Assembly: GCA_018296165.2 (NCBI GenBank)
Contig: JACKQL020000147.1
Span: forward strand, 30,386-94,385
Reading direction: 5' to 3'
Origin: Termitomyces sp. T153
Lineage: Eukaryota > Basidiomycota > Agaricomycetes > Agaricales > Lyophyllaceae
DNA length: 64,000 bases
Part shown: piece by piece, positions 36,769-49,000 of the stretch
Layout of the letters: each line of letters starts with the position of its first letter
Numbering within the stretch: the stretch's first letter is position 1
Position numbers and translations under genes: made by a program
The notes under the pieces: generated by a model
The model's database searches: none
What the model saw: the letters and a program-made list of their open reading frames with translations, nothing else
Told to the model about the DNA's origin: nothing

Positions 36769-38067
36769 TCAACCGGATTGATGACAACTATCTTCGTCGG
36801 TATCTGTGAGGTCCATATTCGATATATCCGTTGGCGACGTGACATCTACTGATGTATTTGGATGTGAAAATGCAAGGGGGCCAATGGTGATCGTGCGATC
36901 GAAAGCCACTTCAAGTTCAGGTGTACCGTTGCTTTGGGATCACTGAGGACAAAGACTTCAACAAGGCAACGCTGCTGGTTGATAAGGTAGATGACGACTG
37001 TTGGGTACATTCCCTGTTATTATAAAAAATTAATGACGAGCCAGAGTACAATCATGCATCACAACTCACTGTTAGTAGTGTATATGCACCAGAGATAGCA
37101 GCCTAAAAGAAATCGAAGGCTGCATAATGACTGAAAGGAAGGAAATTGAACAAGATGTTCAGTCCCTAGGTCTCGAAATCCATGCAATTTCTTTTTTAGT
37201 TGGAAATTCAACATACTTGAAGTAAGAGGAAAGTGATACCGGTATCGATGAGAATGACGAGGACTTTGAGCACCTTGGGAGGCTTCTTGTGGAGCTTGAG
37301 TGTCTTCCAGAATCTCAGGTGCAACCTAATCAAATGCTCAAACCAATCGCGCATACAGAAGGGAGATTATTGAACAGACCACAAAGTATGAGTCATCAGG
37401 AGGGTAGTACAAGTGTTGGCCGGGAATGACAAGGCTAACGAAGCATCCATCATGAGATCGATCAGGCTCAGCTTGATGTTCATGTGCACTATGTACCATC
37501 GAAAATTTGTGGATACAATCGTTGCATAAGCGAATGCGCAAGCTGGGGTGGCAAACGTGATCGATAGTAGCTGAGAATAGGGAGCGCCATGATCCATCTT
37601 CTCGAAACAAGGACCCATGCCCTCCAGATTACGACCGAATCACTTAACATCAGCTAGAATGATGCTGAGCAGAAGTTGGGACCTCTTAACAAGTCCATGA
37701 CATAAGCTGCTCGAAAACTGTTAGAACGACATCGCAACGCCCGTATAGCTCGTTGAGGTCTGCCATTGTCTTGCTGTTGAAAGTGGTGGCGGTTTGATCC
37801 ATGAGGCAATATTTAACAGTTATGACAAAGAGGTCCAAACGGTTGAAACAAGGACGAAGTTGACAATTGTGATAGAAAAAATGATGGTCGATGGCCACGA
37901 CTGCAAACCTCATCTTCTGAGGAGAAGCGTCAAAAAATGAAATTCATTCAGGTAGTGTCTGGGCAATAACGTACATCATTGTCGTGATTGTTGCGAAGAA
38001 GATCACCAAGAAGGCTCCTTTCGTGAAATCGTCAGCTTCAATTGTGGGATGATATTCAAAGTTCCAG
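36769..38067 (-). pseudogene. Multi-pass membrane protein relic in R2
   Basis: Identical in structure to the relic at 22,420-23,718, including the acidic C-terminal tail and the broken helices. One base differs from the other two copies (37,234). Confidence 0.55.
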
Positions 38068-39236
38068 ACCATATAAAAAAGTTTCAGTAACAGTTCTAGT
38101 TATACGAAACAAGATGTTATAACCAACGATCTTCATCCGGTAAATGTCCGCTGAAGTTGGTATGAGTGGAGTCATGACCTCATGGAAGAAGATAAGGAGA
38201 GTTATAAGTTTTGGGCGAAACTTGCAGCAGAAACTCGAGAACAGCTTATCGAACAGATAGATGGACAAGAAGATTCTAGAGAACTTAATCAATGAGCGAG
38301 CCTTTAATTGGAGGGAAGTTGTAAGTGTAAGAAACATGAGGTCCATTTGTAGAACAAGGCCGGGTTGAGAAAAACATTGTTACGATGTCAGTCTCGGTGA
38401 TGCGTTGTGTTGATACCATATATATGTGTCAACTGCTACCCACAAGGTTGTCACGATGTATGTCCATATGTGAGCCAGTACTTTGTCTTGGCACAACCCA
38501 CAAACGGACGCACACGAGATACAATGTCCACCTTGAAGATGCATACATATTCCCTCCGCGAACTTTGTCAAGATTTTGGCTGGGAAGACTCCCCGCTAGG
38601 AACACAGAGATTGATTATGTTTGATTGCTCAACAAACAATTTCTCCGGGTGTTAAACAAGTGTTAAGACTTGGAGATTACTCCGCCCAGCTTTATCCGAC
38701 ATTCACCAGCATATATGTATGGATGTACGCAATCTCTGACAAGTTTCCCAACTATAACTCGTAGGATTTTGGATACACTTTATCTTAAAGAAAGAAATTA
38801 GTCTCAGTCTCACCACCGTGTTGCAGCCGACATCACTCAGATTGCATTAGCTTCCCTTCCCTTACCAAGGTTATCAAAATTTCTTCAGACTTGCCAGAAT
38901 CCCGAGATATGGTGGATGAGTCAGATAAATGAAATAAAACTCTGAAAGATGTCGCTCACTGAAAGTCGGCAAATCAACAGAATCAAGGAAAATACTCACC
39001 ATCCTCGGGCTCATTGTCTTCGTCTGTCCATTTTGCCGGCCTCAACGTCGATACTGGGTAGTCAATGCGCGGTAACGACAGTGCTACGTTGGCTTCCAGG
39101 GATGATTCGTTGGAGGCAAGACTTCGTTGTCTGTCACATTCTCTGGTATCAATCCAGAAGTGGAGACATCTACGTTGGCTTCCAGGGATGATCCGTCGGA
39201 GGCAAGACTTCGTTGTCTGTTACATTCTCTGGTGGA

Positions 39237-40107
39237 TGAAGTCAGTGTGCGAATTCTCCAGGACGCGCTGATAAAGAGCGGCCTGAGTCGGTGCATGGCG
39301 CGTCCGTTTGGATTGACTTTGATACCACGTATGACACCAAGTATACGATCACTGTCGGCAACAGCGTCAGACGAGCGTTTCAGCATGGAGACTCCACAGC
39401 CTTCTCCTCGTGAATAACCACCAGCTGCTTTATCAAACGATTTATATTGTCCTGTAGGACTCAGGAAATGTTCTCAATCAGGTCCTAGGAGCATCTACAG
39501 CATTTCTAGGATAAGCATTGCCTGGAATAGACGAGGTGTCCCAAAATAGCTTACATAAAGACTAACGATCATGTTGATGCCGCCGACCAAAGCAGCATTG
39601 CAATCTCTGTTCATCAAGACTCGTGCACCCTGATAAAGAACAAGGTTTGAAGAGGAGCATGTCTGTATCTATGGTGATAGATGGACCGCTGAGTTGCATG
39701 ACCACATGATATTCGCCCGCTTAAGACATGATCGGTACATTAGAGCCGACAACCAAGTACACTAGGGCTTACCAGGATGATGATGAACACCAATACTGTC
39801 AAGCAAATTTTGTAGGTGAGTGTGAGTGGGGACACCAGTATAGCAGCCAAAACTTTCAGGTCTGTCTGTTGGCGTCGAGTTCGGAACATATCCTGAGTCT
39901 TTGAGCGCTTCGTACGCAGTGTGTGATAGAATACGTCGCTGAGGATTCATGCTTTTCGCCTCGCGAGGACTCATCTTGAAAAATCAGGAGAGAAATTCAG
40001 CATATTATGGACGCTCGAGCGCCAACTTACTTATTGTCGAATTCATCGGCCCCTTCGATGAAATTACCAGTGCATGCTTTCATACATCGCTGGGAGTTCT
40101 TGCTTTC
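39237..40107 (-). pseudogene. PKS ketosynthase relic in R2
   Basis: Copy of the KS relic at 20,380-21,250, with the same altered active-site segment and the same tandem duplication at its broken end. Confidence 0.75.
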
Positions 40108-40782
40108 TTCAAAGTTGATGATCCGAGATTTTAAATTGCGACTCAGGATTCTCAAAATATGCACAAATAGGCATGACTGCATTCGACGGCTGCTGCAAAC
40201 GTATTCATCAATTCATGACGAAGTTGGTCGAGATCGACATTCGAAATGACTTGTTATAATTGATGGGCTCACGGGCAGTGCAGCGCTCGCTTCACGCAAG
40301 TAGCAACGGCCCCCATCGCTCCACGCATTAGTTTGTTGTAAAGCTGTGAGAAGTCACTACTGTTGCCAAAGCGGCGGTAGGCAAGAGAACTCGTAGAATT
40401 AGCTCTTGCCACAGATATAGAAAAACCGGTTTTTTGAACTCTTGAAAACATCACATCGTTCTGAAAACGGGAATCGCGAGAACTCAAGATATGGTATTGA
40501 ATTGTCCTGACCATACACATCCAAAGCTATCGATATCGATAATCAATAATCCGAGTGTACAAGAGAGCAGTTTGAATATCGAATGCTCGTGGCTGGAGTT
40601 CCATCAAGGCCAAACAAAGCCAAGCCGAAACAAGATCCCACTTGTTCTCAACCCCACACAGCCTTTAACATTATTATGGTGGAACAGTACATTTCCAAGT
40701 ATTTGCTTGACTAAAGCCAAGTGCGTCGTTTCCATCACATTGATTTGCAACTAATCTGTTGATTTCGGCTGGGACTTAGTGT

Positions 40783-42900
40783 TTGTCGCATTCTCACGGA
40801 GCTCAAGCTGCTGGACACGACGGTGGGAATCGTGGTGCTTTCTGCGGGAATGGGAAATGATATAAGTAGGTCACAGTGGTTCTTTTTACACGCGTTCAGA
40901 TTATACTCATGTGTTGTTCGTGTGCTCAGTTGGATGGGTGCTCCTCGCGCTGAGTGTCGCACTGGTAAACGCAGGATCTGGCTTTACGGCAGTGTACATC
41001 CTCCTTGCTTGCGTTGGATGGACTCTCTTTCTTCTGTTCATCGTCAAATACGCACTCCTCTGGCTCGCGAGAAAATCCGGGTCCGGTGAGTCGGCTAGCT
41101 ACTTCCCAGATCAACAAGCAATATTTATATCTCATGGAACAATGCAGTCGAGAGCGGGCCGACTGTTCTTTTTATGACCGTTACCATCTTGATTCTATTC
41201 GCGTCGGCTTTCTTCACGGACGTTATTGGTGTCCATGCTATTTTCGGTGAGGCATTGAGTGGTGCGCGGTGAGCGTGGGACTAATTCATTTGGTTAGGTG
41301 CATTTGTTACGGGAATCATTGTCCCCCGCGAGGGTAATCTAGCAATTGCATTGACTGAGAAGTTGGAAGATATGGTAGCAATTATATTTCTTCCACTGGT
41401 GTGTTACTTGTCATGCTAGGGCTACCATGCTCAGTTTCTTCCCCAGTATTTCACGCTTTCTGGACTGTCTACAAACTTGGGTCTTTTGAACAATGGTAAG
41501 TACGTGTAATTCCACTTTTTCGATTTGTACTTAACCCTCTATCAGGCATCACTTGGGCTTATACCATTGCTATCGTTTTCACCGCGTTTATTGGCAAATT
41601 CGGGGGCTGCTCTCTCGCTGCGAAGTATGCTGCAGGTTTCAGTTGGAGAGAGTCTGCAGCCATAGGTTCTCTGATGAGCTGCAAGGGGTCAGTGCACGGA
41701 TGCCTTTCTCTGCATTTTTACCTGATCATGGGATCACAGTCTAGTCGAGCTGATTGTCCTCAATGTTGGCCTTTCGGCTGGTATTCTTACTCAGGTGAGT
41801 ATTAGCATTATTTACATCACTCTTTTTTCAACTTTCTTTTCCAGAGAGTGTTCTCTATGTTCGTATTAGAGGCGTTGATCCTCACATTCATGACAACACC
41901 TTTGGTTGTTCGCTTTTACCCACCTCACGTACGAAGACGCATTTCTGCCGTTGGAGCAACTTTCGGAAGTGTTGCAGATGAAGAGACGCGCAAGGTCGAC
42001 AGGAAAACCCAGGTGCTTAACGCACACTCGAAACGGCGATTTACTATCGTCCTCGACAAGCTTGAGCATCTTCCAGGTGCCATGGCAATATCCCAGCTCG
42101 TCAAACCATCCTCTTCATCTGTTCAACTCAACCGCAGGTATTCCGTGTCCCAAGGTCCTTCCAGGTCCCTGCTGAACCCTCCTGCACTCTCTGTTGAAGC
42201 CCTCCGTCTCATTGAGCTTTCGGATCGTACGTCAGCAGTGATGAAATCCTCTGTCGCAGACTCCCTCCTCTGCACCGATCCTCTCCTCGCAGTTTTCAAG
42301 ATGTTTGGCCAGCTCAACGCTCTCCCCATCACACCCGCTATCACCATCGTGCCCTACGACGACCTCTCCTATAGTGTCATTGAGCACGCGGGGAACCACG
42401 ATTCTGATATGATTATGTTACCATGGCTCCCGCCCTCCATTACTCCCCCCACTGTTACCCACCCTTCCTCTGCTGTGGCACAGGATGGACAACTATCCTC
42501 ACCTCAGCCTGTCACACCCAAAGCCTCGGTCATAACGAACCCCTTCGATCTCCTGTTCAAGACATCTACCAGCCCCACCACTGAAAAACCGTCCTCCACG
42601 ATCCACTCCCAATTTGTGCGCGGCGTATTCGCACAGGCGCGCACTGATGTCGCGCTGTTTGTCGATCGGAGCACGGACGGTGTGGGTTTGGATCTAGACG
42701 GGAGTGGGAGTCAGCATTTACCATCAGGCGCTCTCTGTCGTTTGATAAATGTGTCAGGACGATCAGTTCATTGGACCCATGCTGCCTACAATCTTCTGAC
42801 TTCATTGTTCTTTCTGGTTGCAAGAAGATTCGGATCTGGGGACATGTCGAATCACGAGGGTCAGTCGAGGTATCATCTAAATCGGGACTTGCGAGAATGA
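40783..42900 (+). pseudogene. KHA1: K+/H+ antiporter (CPA2, KHA1-like), 5'-truncated by R2
   Basis: Coding starts in mid-exon at the R2 edge with CRILTELKLLDTTVGIVVLS and GMGNDI. Exons 40,783-40,865, 40,930-41,085, 41,148-41,246, 41,298-41,398, 41,447-41,495, 41,546-41,687, 41,740-41,794 and 41,845-42,900 splice in frame. They give hydrophobic helices with FTDVIGVHAIFGAFVTGII, VPREGNLAIALTEKLEDM and GLVELIVLNVGLSAGILTQ, the second half of the Na_H_Exchanger domain, then a cytosolic tail (NPFDLLFKTSTSP; QARTDVALFVDR). Roughly the first 150-200 residues and the promoter are gone. Tail homology also stops near 42,715, so both ends are truncated. The full protein exchanges K+ for H+ in endomembranes. 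What remains is open but unlikely to be expressed as a transporter. Confidence 0.85.
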
Positions 42901-43115
42901 AATAGATGCATGGAGCACCAAGTTCACGGATTACCAATACCGACACTATCTCACTTGCCGCTGGCGTCTTCACCATGGTGACCTCGAAAAGTTGAGCATC
43001 GCCGTTATCACTCTACGTGTCAGGCTTCTAGCGATTCAGTGGAACCAACACCGCGTACTTTGATCCAAACTACGCAGCCTACCCCCCTCCTCGCTCTCCG
43101 TAGACTAACACCGCG

Positions 43116-43811
43116 ATGCAAGCTGCCCTCCGCCTCGCGCGCCAGCGTGCCCCTCTCCGTGCGGTCCGTCGCCTCGCTACCACCGCCAGTCCCTCCTCCG
43201 TCGCCTCTTCTGCCCCGCTCACCGCCTCCAGGATCACGCCTATCCCTCTAGCTAACGTCGAGGCTCAGTGGGCGAAGCTCAGCTCGGAGGAGAAGCTCTC
43301 TGTCCAGGAGCAGCTTGAGGAGGTCTAGAAGAAGGACTGGAAATCTCTTACTCTCGACGAGAAAAAGGCCGGTGCGTCCCGGGACCACCTTGCCCGCCCC
43401 CGGTTCTGTGTTATGCTCGATACTCATTGTATTGAATAGCATACTACGTGGCATTTGGCCCCCATGGACCGAGGACATCTATAAGCCAGCCTGGTGATAC
43501 TGCCAAGATCTTTTTCTGGACCCTAGCTCTCGTTGCTATTGGCGGTAGTCTATTCGCGACTGCCCGTTACTTCGGTGAGTGCTGCGATTACGAGGCCTTT
43601 TACGTGATGCTGACGCGTGTACCGCAGCCCCTCCGCCACCAAAGACGATTTCAAAAGAGTGGGAAGAGGCTACCAATGCCCGTGCTCTAGAGATGAAGCT
43701 CAACCCTATCACCGGTACGTCTCCCTTTTCTTCGCCCAACATCTATCTCATTCTATTCCAGGTATCTCGTCGGAGGACTACAAGGGCAAAGGCTACGTGA
43801 CACACCAATAA
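43116..43811 (+). pseudogene. COX5: Cytochrome c oxidase subunit IV/5 with one nonsense codon
   Basis: Four exons (43,116-43,371; 43,440-43,574; 43,628-43,714; 43,762-43,811) splice in frame into 176 codons. The N-terminus is an Arg/Ser-rich mitochondrial presequence (LRLARQRAPLRAVRRLA). Family segments follow: RITPIPLANVEAQWAKLSS, KKDWKSLTLDEKKA, AYYVAFGPHGPR, the single inner-membrane helix IFFWTLALVAIGGSLFATAR, and EWEEATNARALEMKLNPITG. The protein is a nuclear-encoded structural subunit of respiratory complex IV. Codon 71 is TAG (43,326-43,328) where the family has Gln (CAG). Everything else, including all splice sites, is intact, so this is either a very young pseudogene or a consensus error. 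A functional copy should exist elsewhere because the enzyme is essential. Confidence 0.9.
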
Positions 43812-46012
43812 TTATTGATTCGTTATGTACCTTTTGGGATGGACGAACACAAAACATCCTTCTTCCTACTTTTGTGTTCTCCTCTACGCGTTGCTTGCGG
43901 CTGCAATACTATCTGTCGCCATCAGCTAGAATGGATCACTTCGAGGTCCAGAAACCTTACACTGACAATGCAATTAATCAATCCAATTCCACATGCATCG
44001 TTTATGAAATATTCATGTCGTGTCTCACACGCGGCGTTAGCGAGCTTTTTTTTCTTAGGAATCCCTGTTCCATCTATGGCTCATCGATATTGTCTGCGAG
44101 TCCACAATTTGTCATCTCCGCCCATGTATACTGGTAGTGGCAACGACAAAGCGTACGCAATCAATATTCGACCTTTCAATTTACCTGGAAAATGACATTT
44201 GTGCACGTGGCATATCATGATGCCATCATTGGCTCGGACTAAAACCTGATGTTCGCGATCATATGATACCCCCAATAATGACGTGCAGGAACAGAAATCA
44301 TTGCGCGACGCGGTGACACGCCGAAAATGCCGTATACGATAAAACCAAGAACAATTCATCTCTCCGAGTCACCGACTGATTGATTTTACTAGTTCTCTGT
44401 CCTCAGGAGCCCTTGTATATCACTGAAATACTGAAATAAAATGGACACAGACCACGCTATGTAGTTCAAATGTCTGCTACAAAATCAAAGCATTCTCTCA
44501 GCAACCCCTCTGGCAACTCTGCCACCGACAGAACCATGGATCGAAACGTCACCGTCTTCGTTGAGCAATCGCTCACACGCGGGCGCGCATTGTAATGAGT
44601 CATGCACGGACTTGATGGAATTAGGTATTCTCAAAATACGCAAGACTACAAAATTTCACCATGGATGCTCTGGAAATGTTGATCGCTCACAGCGCAAAAC
44701 AGGCCTCCCTGAAAGAGAATTATAATGAATTCTGACGAGTAGAAAAGCACACACCGGCATAGGTATAAAGAGGTCGCAATTAGCGACATCGATGTGGATT
44801 CGATGTGGCTAATAGCTCTCACCCATAGATTTGATAAAATTTGGAAGCTGATCCATCATCAGACCTGATGAAAGACGTTCGTCTAGTTCTGGAATCATAG
44901 AAGAGAGAAGGAGACTGCATAGACAAGTGATGTAGCCTCTTGTAACGTGAACAGTGTCTCAAACCAAGATTACGAATTTTGTGCATTCGATTAAAGGCCA
45001 CCGTTATGATCAAAGTACCTGATTGTGGAACGGGTTGGGCCACATTGACATCTTCGACAAGCGGTTGCACAGGTTCCCGCATGATGATGGATGTATTGTT
45101 GACGTGCTCAGTTAACGATACTTGTTCGAACTTTAAAGTGGAATTCTACCATCAATTGACCTGGATATTATTCATTCCTATCGGTGAAAACACATTTTTC
45201 GCCAACGGTGTCGATCATCTTTATGTAGAGTTGTCGGTACAACGTCACGACAAAAGGCTGCTCAAGGCAACGTCGGCGACAAGAATTCCACGTGGAATAT
45301 TGGCTGGTATCTTGAACGATCAGCTTGTCGAGGGAAGCTCCAACGGAATAGCACCCTCATGAGGTCAGCTCTTAAAAGAAGTTGGGTCAGAAGCTCCAGT
45401 GATCAGGAAGCGAATTTCACGAGTCGTGATGACAGTACGAAGAACCTTGATCGTCCCGAGACGTAGCCAATATCCCCCTGAAGTTTGAACTGACGCTCTT
45501 TTATGTTCTGCATGATGCTGCAGTGCAAGACGCTGTCGGAAGTGTCGAGAAAATCGCTGGTTTGAAGGCGCTCCGGGTCAAGGTCCATGTTGTGCGCCGA
45601 AAAGGTGGACTTTTATTTTTGCCAGTCGTCCACACCCCAAGCCAAAGTAGCGACGCAAGGTGTCCTTGAAGGCCAGCCTAGCAGTCAGTAATACACACCT
45701 GTACACCGGATAGTTTGCCGCGTCGGTACAATATAGTGGTCACGAGAGGACTGAAAATGTCCGTGTCCAATTTTGGAAACGTCCGCGTCATGGACAGCGG
45801 ACCGCGTTCCAACCAACTTCTATCATGTTCACACATCCTTTTTTACTATCTCTGCCAGTGCTTCTGCAAGACCCGAGCCTCTCTGTTCAAATACAATGGG
45901 TCATGAGACGCATCGGGTGCCCGTGCTCCCATCAACTGCCACCACTGCTGGCATAAAGGCATCCGAAACACGATATTCATCGTCAATCCTGATACATAAC
46001 GAACATCACCAA
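43812..46012. other. No gene recognised
   Basis: About 2.2 kb between COX5 and the GH35 gene. The plus-strand frame 44,979-45,362 and minus-strand frame 45,403-45,588 lack family motifs. The last few hundred bases presumably hold the GH35 promoter. Confidence 0.4.
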
Positions 46013-49000
46013 ATGAAACGAAAGTCAAGCTGGTTCTGGTTCTCAACATGTCTTTTCAGCGCAGTTTTTGTTCTGCTATCTACCAGAGCACAACAAACTT
46101 TGGTCCCGGAAAACCAGGCCACGAGATTCGAGAGATCTGACACGGCCATGGGCATAACAGACCAGGTTATGTTCGACAACTACAGTTTGATCTTGAATGG
46201 ACAGAGGATTATTATCCAGTATATTTATTCTCTTTTTTTCAAAACTTTTTTGTTCGCTCATCGGATTATCGGTGGTGACCTAGTTCAGGCGAATTCCATA
46301 CGTTCAGATTGCCTGTCCCTTCGTTGTGGCCCGACATTCTCCAAAAAGTAAAAGCCGCGGGTTTGAACGCCGTCAGTGTCTATACCCATATGGGACTCAT
46401 TAACCCAGCTCCTGATGTGGTCGACTTCAATGACTTCCGTGCTCTTCAACCCCTGTATGATGCTGCTAAAGCAGCCGGTATATGGATCGTCTTGCGACCT
46501 GGTACGTGACCTTTCTTCTTATGTTCTTAATGGAGTAAATGTCATTTTAAATGTCATTTGTAGGTCCTGTATGTCCAAGTGTCTATACGTGTACGCGTGA
46601 CAATTCTTTCGAACTGATGCTCTTGTGAATAGTACATAAACGCTGAGACAACCGCTGGGGGGATAGCACATTGGGCAACCTCGTAAGTTGCTGGTTAGTT
46701 ACGCACGAATGCGTCTGATTGGAGAGCTGCATGGCAAGCATATATCCAAGGCATAATTGATGAAACGGTCCCGAACCAGATCACACAAGGGGGACCTGTC
46801 ATTGGTGAGTCTCTTTGGGCCCCAGCGTACAGTCTCAGCTCGAAGAAACTAAGTGTTCGACAGCTATCCAGATCGGTGCGTATTGCCACTTTCAAAAATG
46901 ACGCTTTCTTGGTTAAACTAGAAACTCGACAGACAACGAATATTCACAAAACCCCATCACCAATGCAGAGTACTTTGTCGACCTCGAAGCTGTATATAGA
47001 GATCCAAGCTCAGGAATCGTCGTTCCTCTAACTTACAATGACCCCGGACAAGGCAGGAATTTTATCAACGGAACCGTACGTGCACCAACCGCCTTCCCTT
47101 TTCTACAAAATAATCACGCTCCCTTCTATTGTGCAGGGAGCAGTCGATCTCTATGGGTGTGCATCTACGTACTCGTGATAAATTTATGTGTTAATGGGAC
47201 CTCGTGATGTTTGTAGACTTGACTCATACCCACAAGGCTTCGACTGCTCGAACCCAACAGTTTGGCATCCCGTAACGACGAACTACCATCAATACCATGC
47301 GGATGTTAACCCCTCGCAACCTTGGTATTTCCCGGAGTTCCAGGGAGGGTCGTTCGATGCTTGGGGTCCGACTGCACCAGGTATCCGTGAATTTTCAACG
47401 ACTCAGCAATGATTGACCCCGGGGTAGGATACGCCCCATGCAGGGTCTTGACAGGCCCGGACTTCCAGTCTGTATTCAACATGCAACTTTGGGCGAGTAA
47501 TGCAAAGTTGATTAATTATTATATGTTCTTTGGGTATATTGCTCAGCTCTGTCCGTGTTTGCCCGCGCGTGCTAATGTAGTCGTTATAGTGGCACGTCAT
47601 GGGGTGGTTTACCTTTCCCTGGTGTCTATACGTCCTATGATTATGGCGCTTCGGTACGCTTCAACGCGTTTTTTCGCTGTCCAAACAGCCGCTAACTTGA
47701 GATTCTAACAGCTCATGGAATCACGCGAGCTCACAACGAAATATGATGAGATCAAGCGCCAAGGACTTTTCCTCCGTAGCTCTCTCGAGTTCTACAAGAC
47801 CGATTGGATAGCAGACTCGTCTACTGGTCTAGCGGCGTCGACGAACCCAGATGCATTCGTCACGTTCTTGCGTAATCCCGATACGCAAGCTGGGTTCTAC
47901 ATTGTTCGTCAGACAGACTCAACGTCTACGTCAGTGATCTTTCTCTCCTATACCGTCCTAAGCTTACCAGCAAATCCAGTGCGAACATCACGTTCAAACT
48001 CAATGTCACGACTGCTTCTACGTCCCTCCAAATTCCCCTTGCCACCTCCTCCATCGCCCTCTCAGGCCGGGAATCTAAGATGATAGTAACATCCTATGCA
48101 TTCGGACAGTCTTCGCGCTTAGTCTACTCCACTGCCCAAGTCTTCTTCTCAGGCACTATAGACGGGCGTGATATACTCTTCTTACACGGGGCCAACACAC
48201 AAGCACACGAGGTTGCGCTCACTCTCACCGGTTCTCTAAACCCCCGAGACGAACCATCGCAAGTGGTTTTCACACAGAATGTTGCGGGACTCGGACCTGG
48301 AGAGACACTTGTGTCGTTCTTAGATGGCGTCGAAGGGCTTGTCACAGTATGGGACTCGGATACGCAGCTCGTGTTATTTGCGGACTCAGAGACGGCAGCG
48401 ACATTTTGGGCGCCTACTATTGCTCTCCCAGATTCGGCAGGTGATCCCTTGGCGAACTATTGGAGCCTTGGAACGAACGACACTGTACTCGTCGGAGGAC
48501 CGTATCTCGTTCGGAATGCGAGTATCCAGGGTACGACGCTCGCGCTACGGGGAGATCTGAAGAACGATGTGACATTGACGGTTATCGCTCCCAGAAACAT
48601 AAGTTCCATCACGTGGAACGGTGTATCTGTCTCAGGCGATTTCGCGGGCACACAGGACACGAATGCCAGTCTGCCAACAATCATCGGTGGATTCGTCGGT
48701 CAACTTCAGACCTCGAGCGGGTTGACCGGGATATCTGTACCGAATTTGGAAGGGTGGAGATTTATGGATAGTTTACCTGAGGTTGGGAGTGGGGGGACCA
48801 TGATGTTTGATGATTCGAGTTGGGTGGTTGCGGACAATACAACGACGAATTCGCCATCCAAGCCACTTTATGGCGATGGAAGGGTTTTATATGGGTGTGA
48901 TTATGGTTTGTGAGTCGGTTTTTGGGTAGTCCTAGTCGTGGGACCCGCTTGGTTGATTGGTTTTGATTTGGGTAACAGCTGCGAGAATATCGTGCTTTGG

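Larger units (their letters stand above)
36560..40782 (-). repeat. Repeat unit R, copy 2 (inverted to R1)
   Basis: Reverse complement of 19,705-23,927 and direct repeat of 60,376-64,000 at an offset of 23,816. The right edge lies inside an exon of the K+/H+ antiporter gene: GGACTTAGTGT is repeat and the following TTGTCGCATTCTCACGG is antiporter coding sequence. No target-site duplication was seen at the two edges. Confidence 0.95.

Noticed and set aside
43323..43328. The hexamer GTCTAG around the COX5 stop as a removable mini-intron
   Set aside because: Six bases cannot be spliced; the simplest reading is a Gln to stop change.
46683..46698. A 16 bp intron (GTAAG...TTAG) hiding the GH35 nonsense codons
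   Set aside because: It is far below any known intron size and removing it would shift the frame of the well-conserved downstream exon.
46876..46932. A frameshift before the GH35 acid/base residue
   Set aside because: Using the acceptor CGACAG restores IQIDNEY in frame, so no mutation is needed.
47930..47970. A frameshift in the GH35 beta-domain
   Set aside because: A canonical intron (GTCAGT...TTACCAG) restores the frame exactly.
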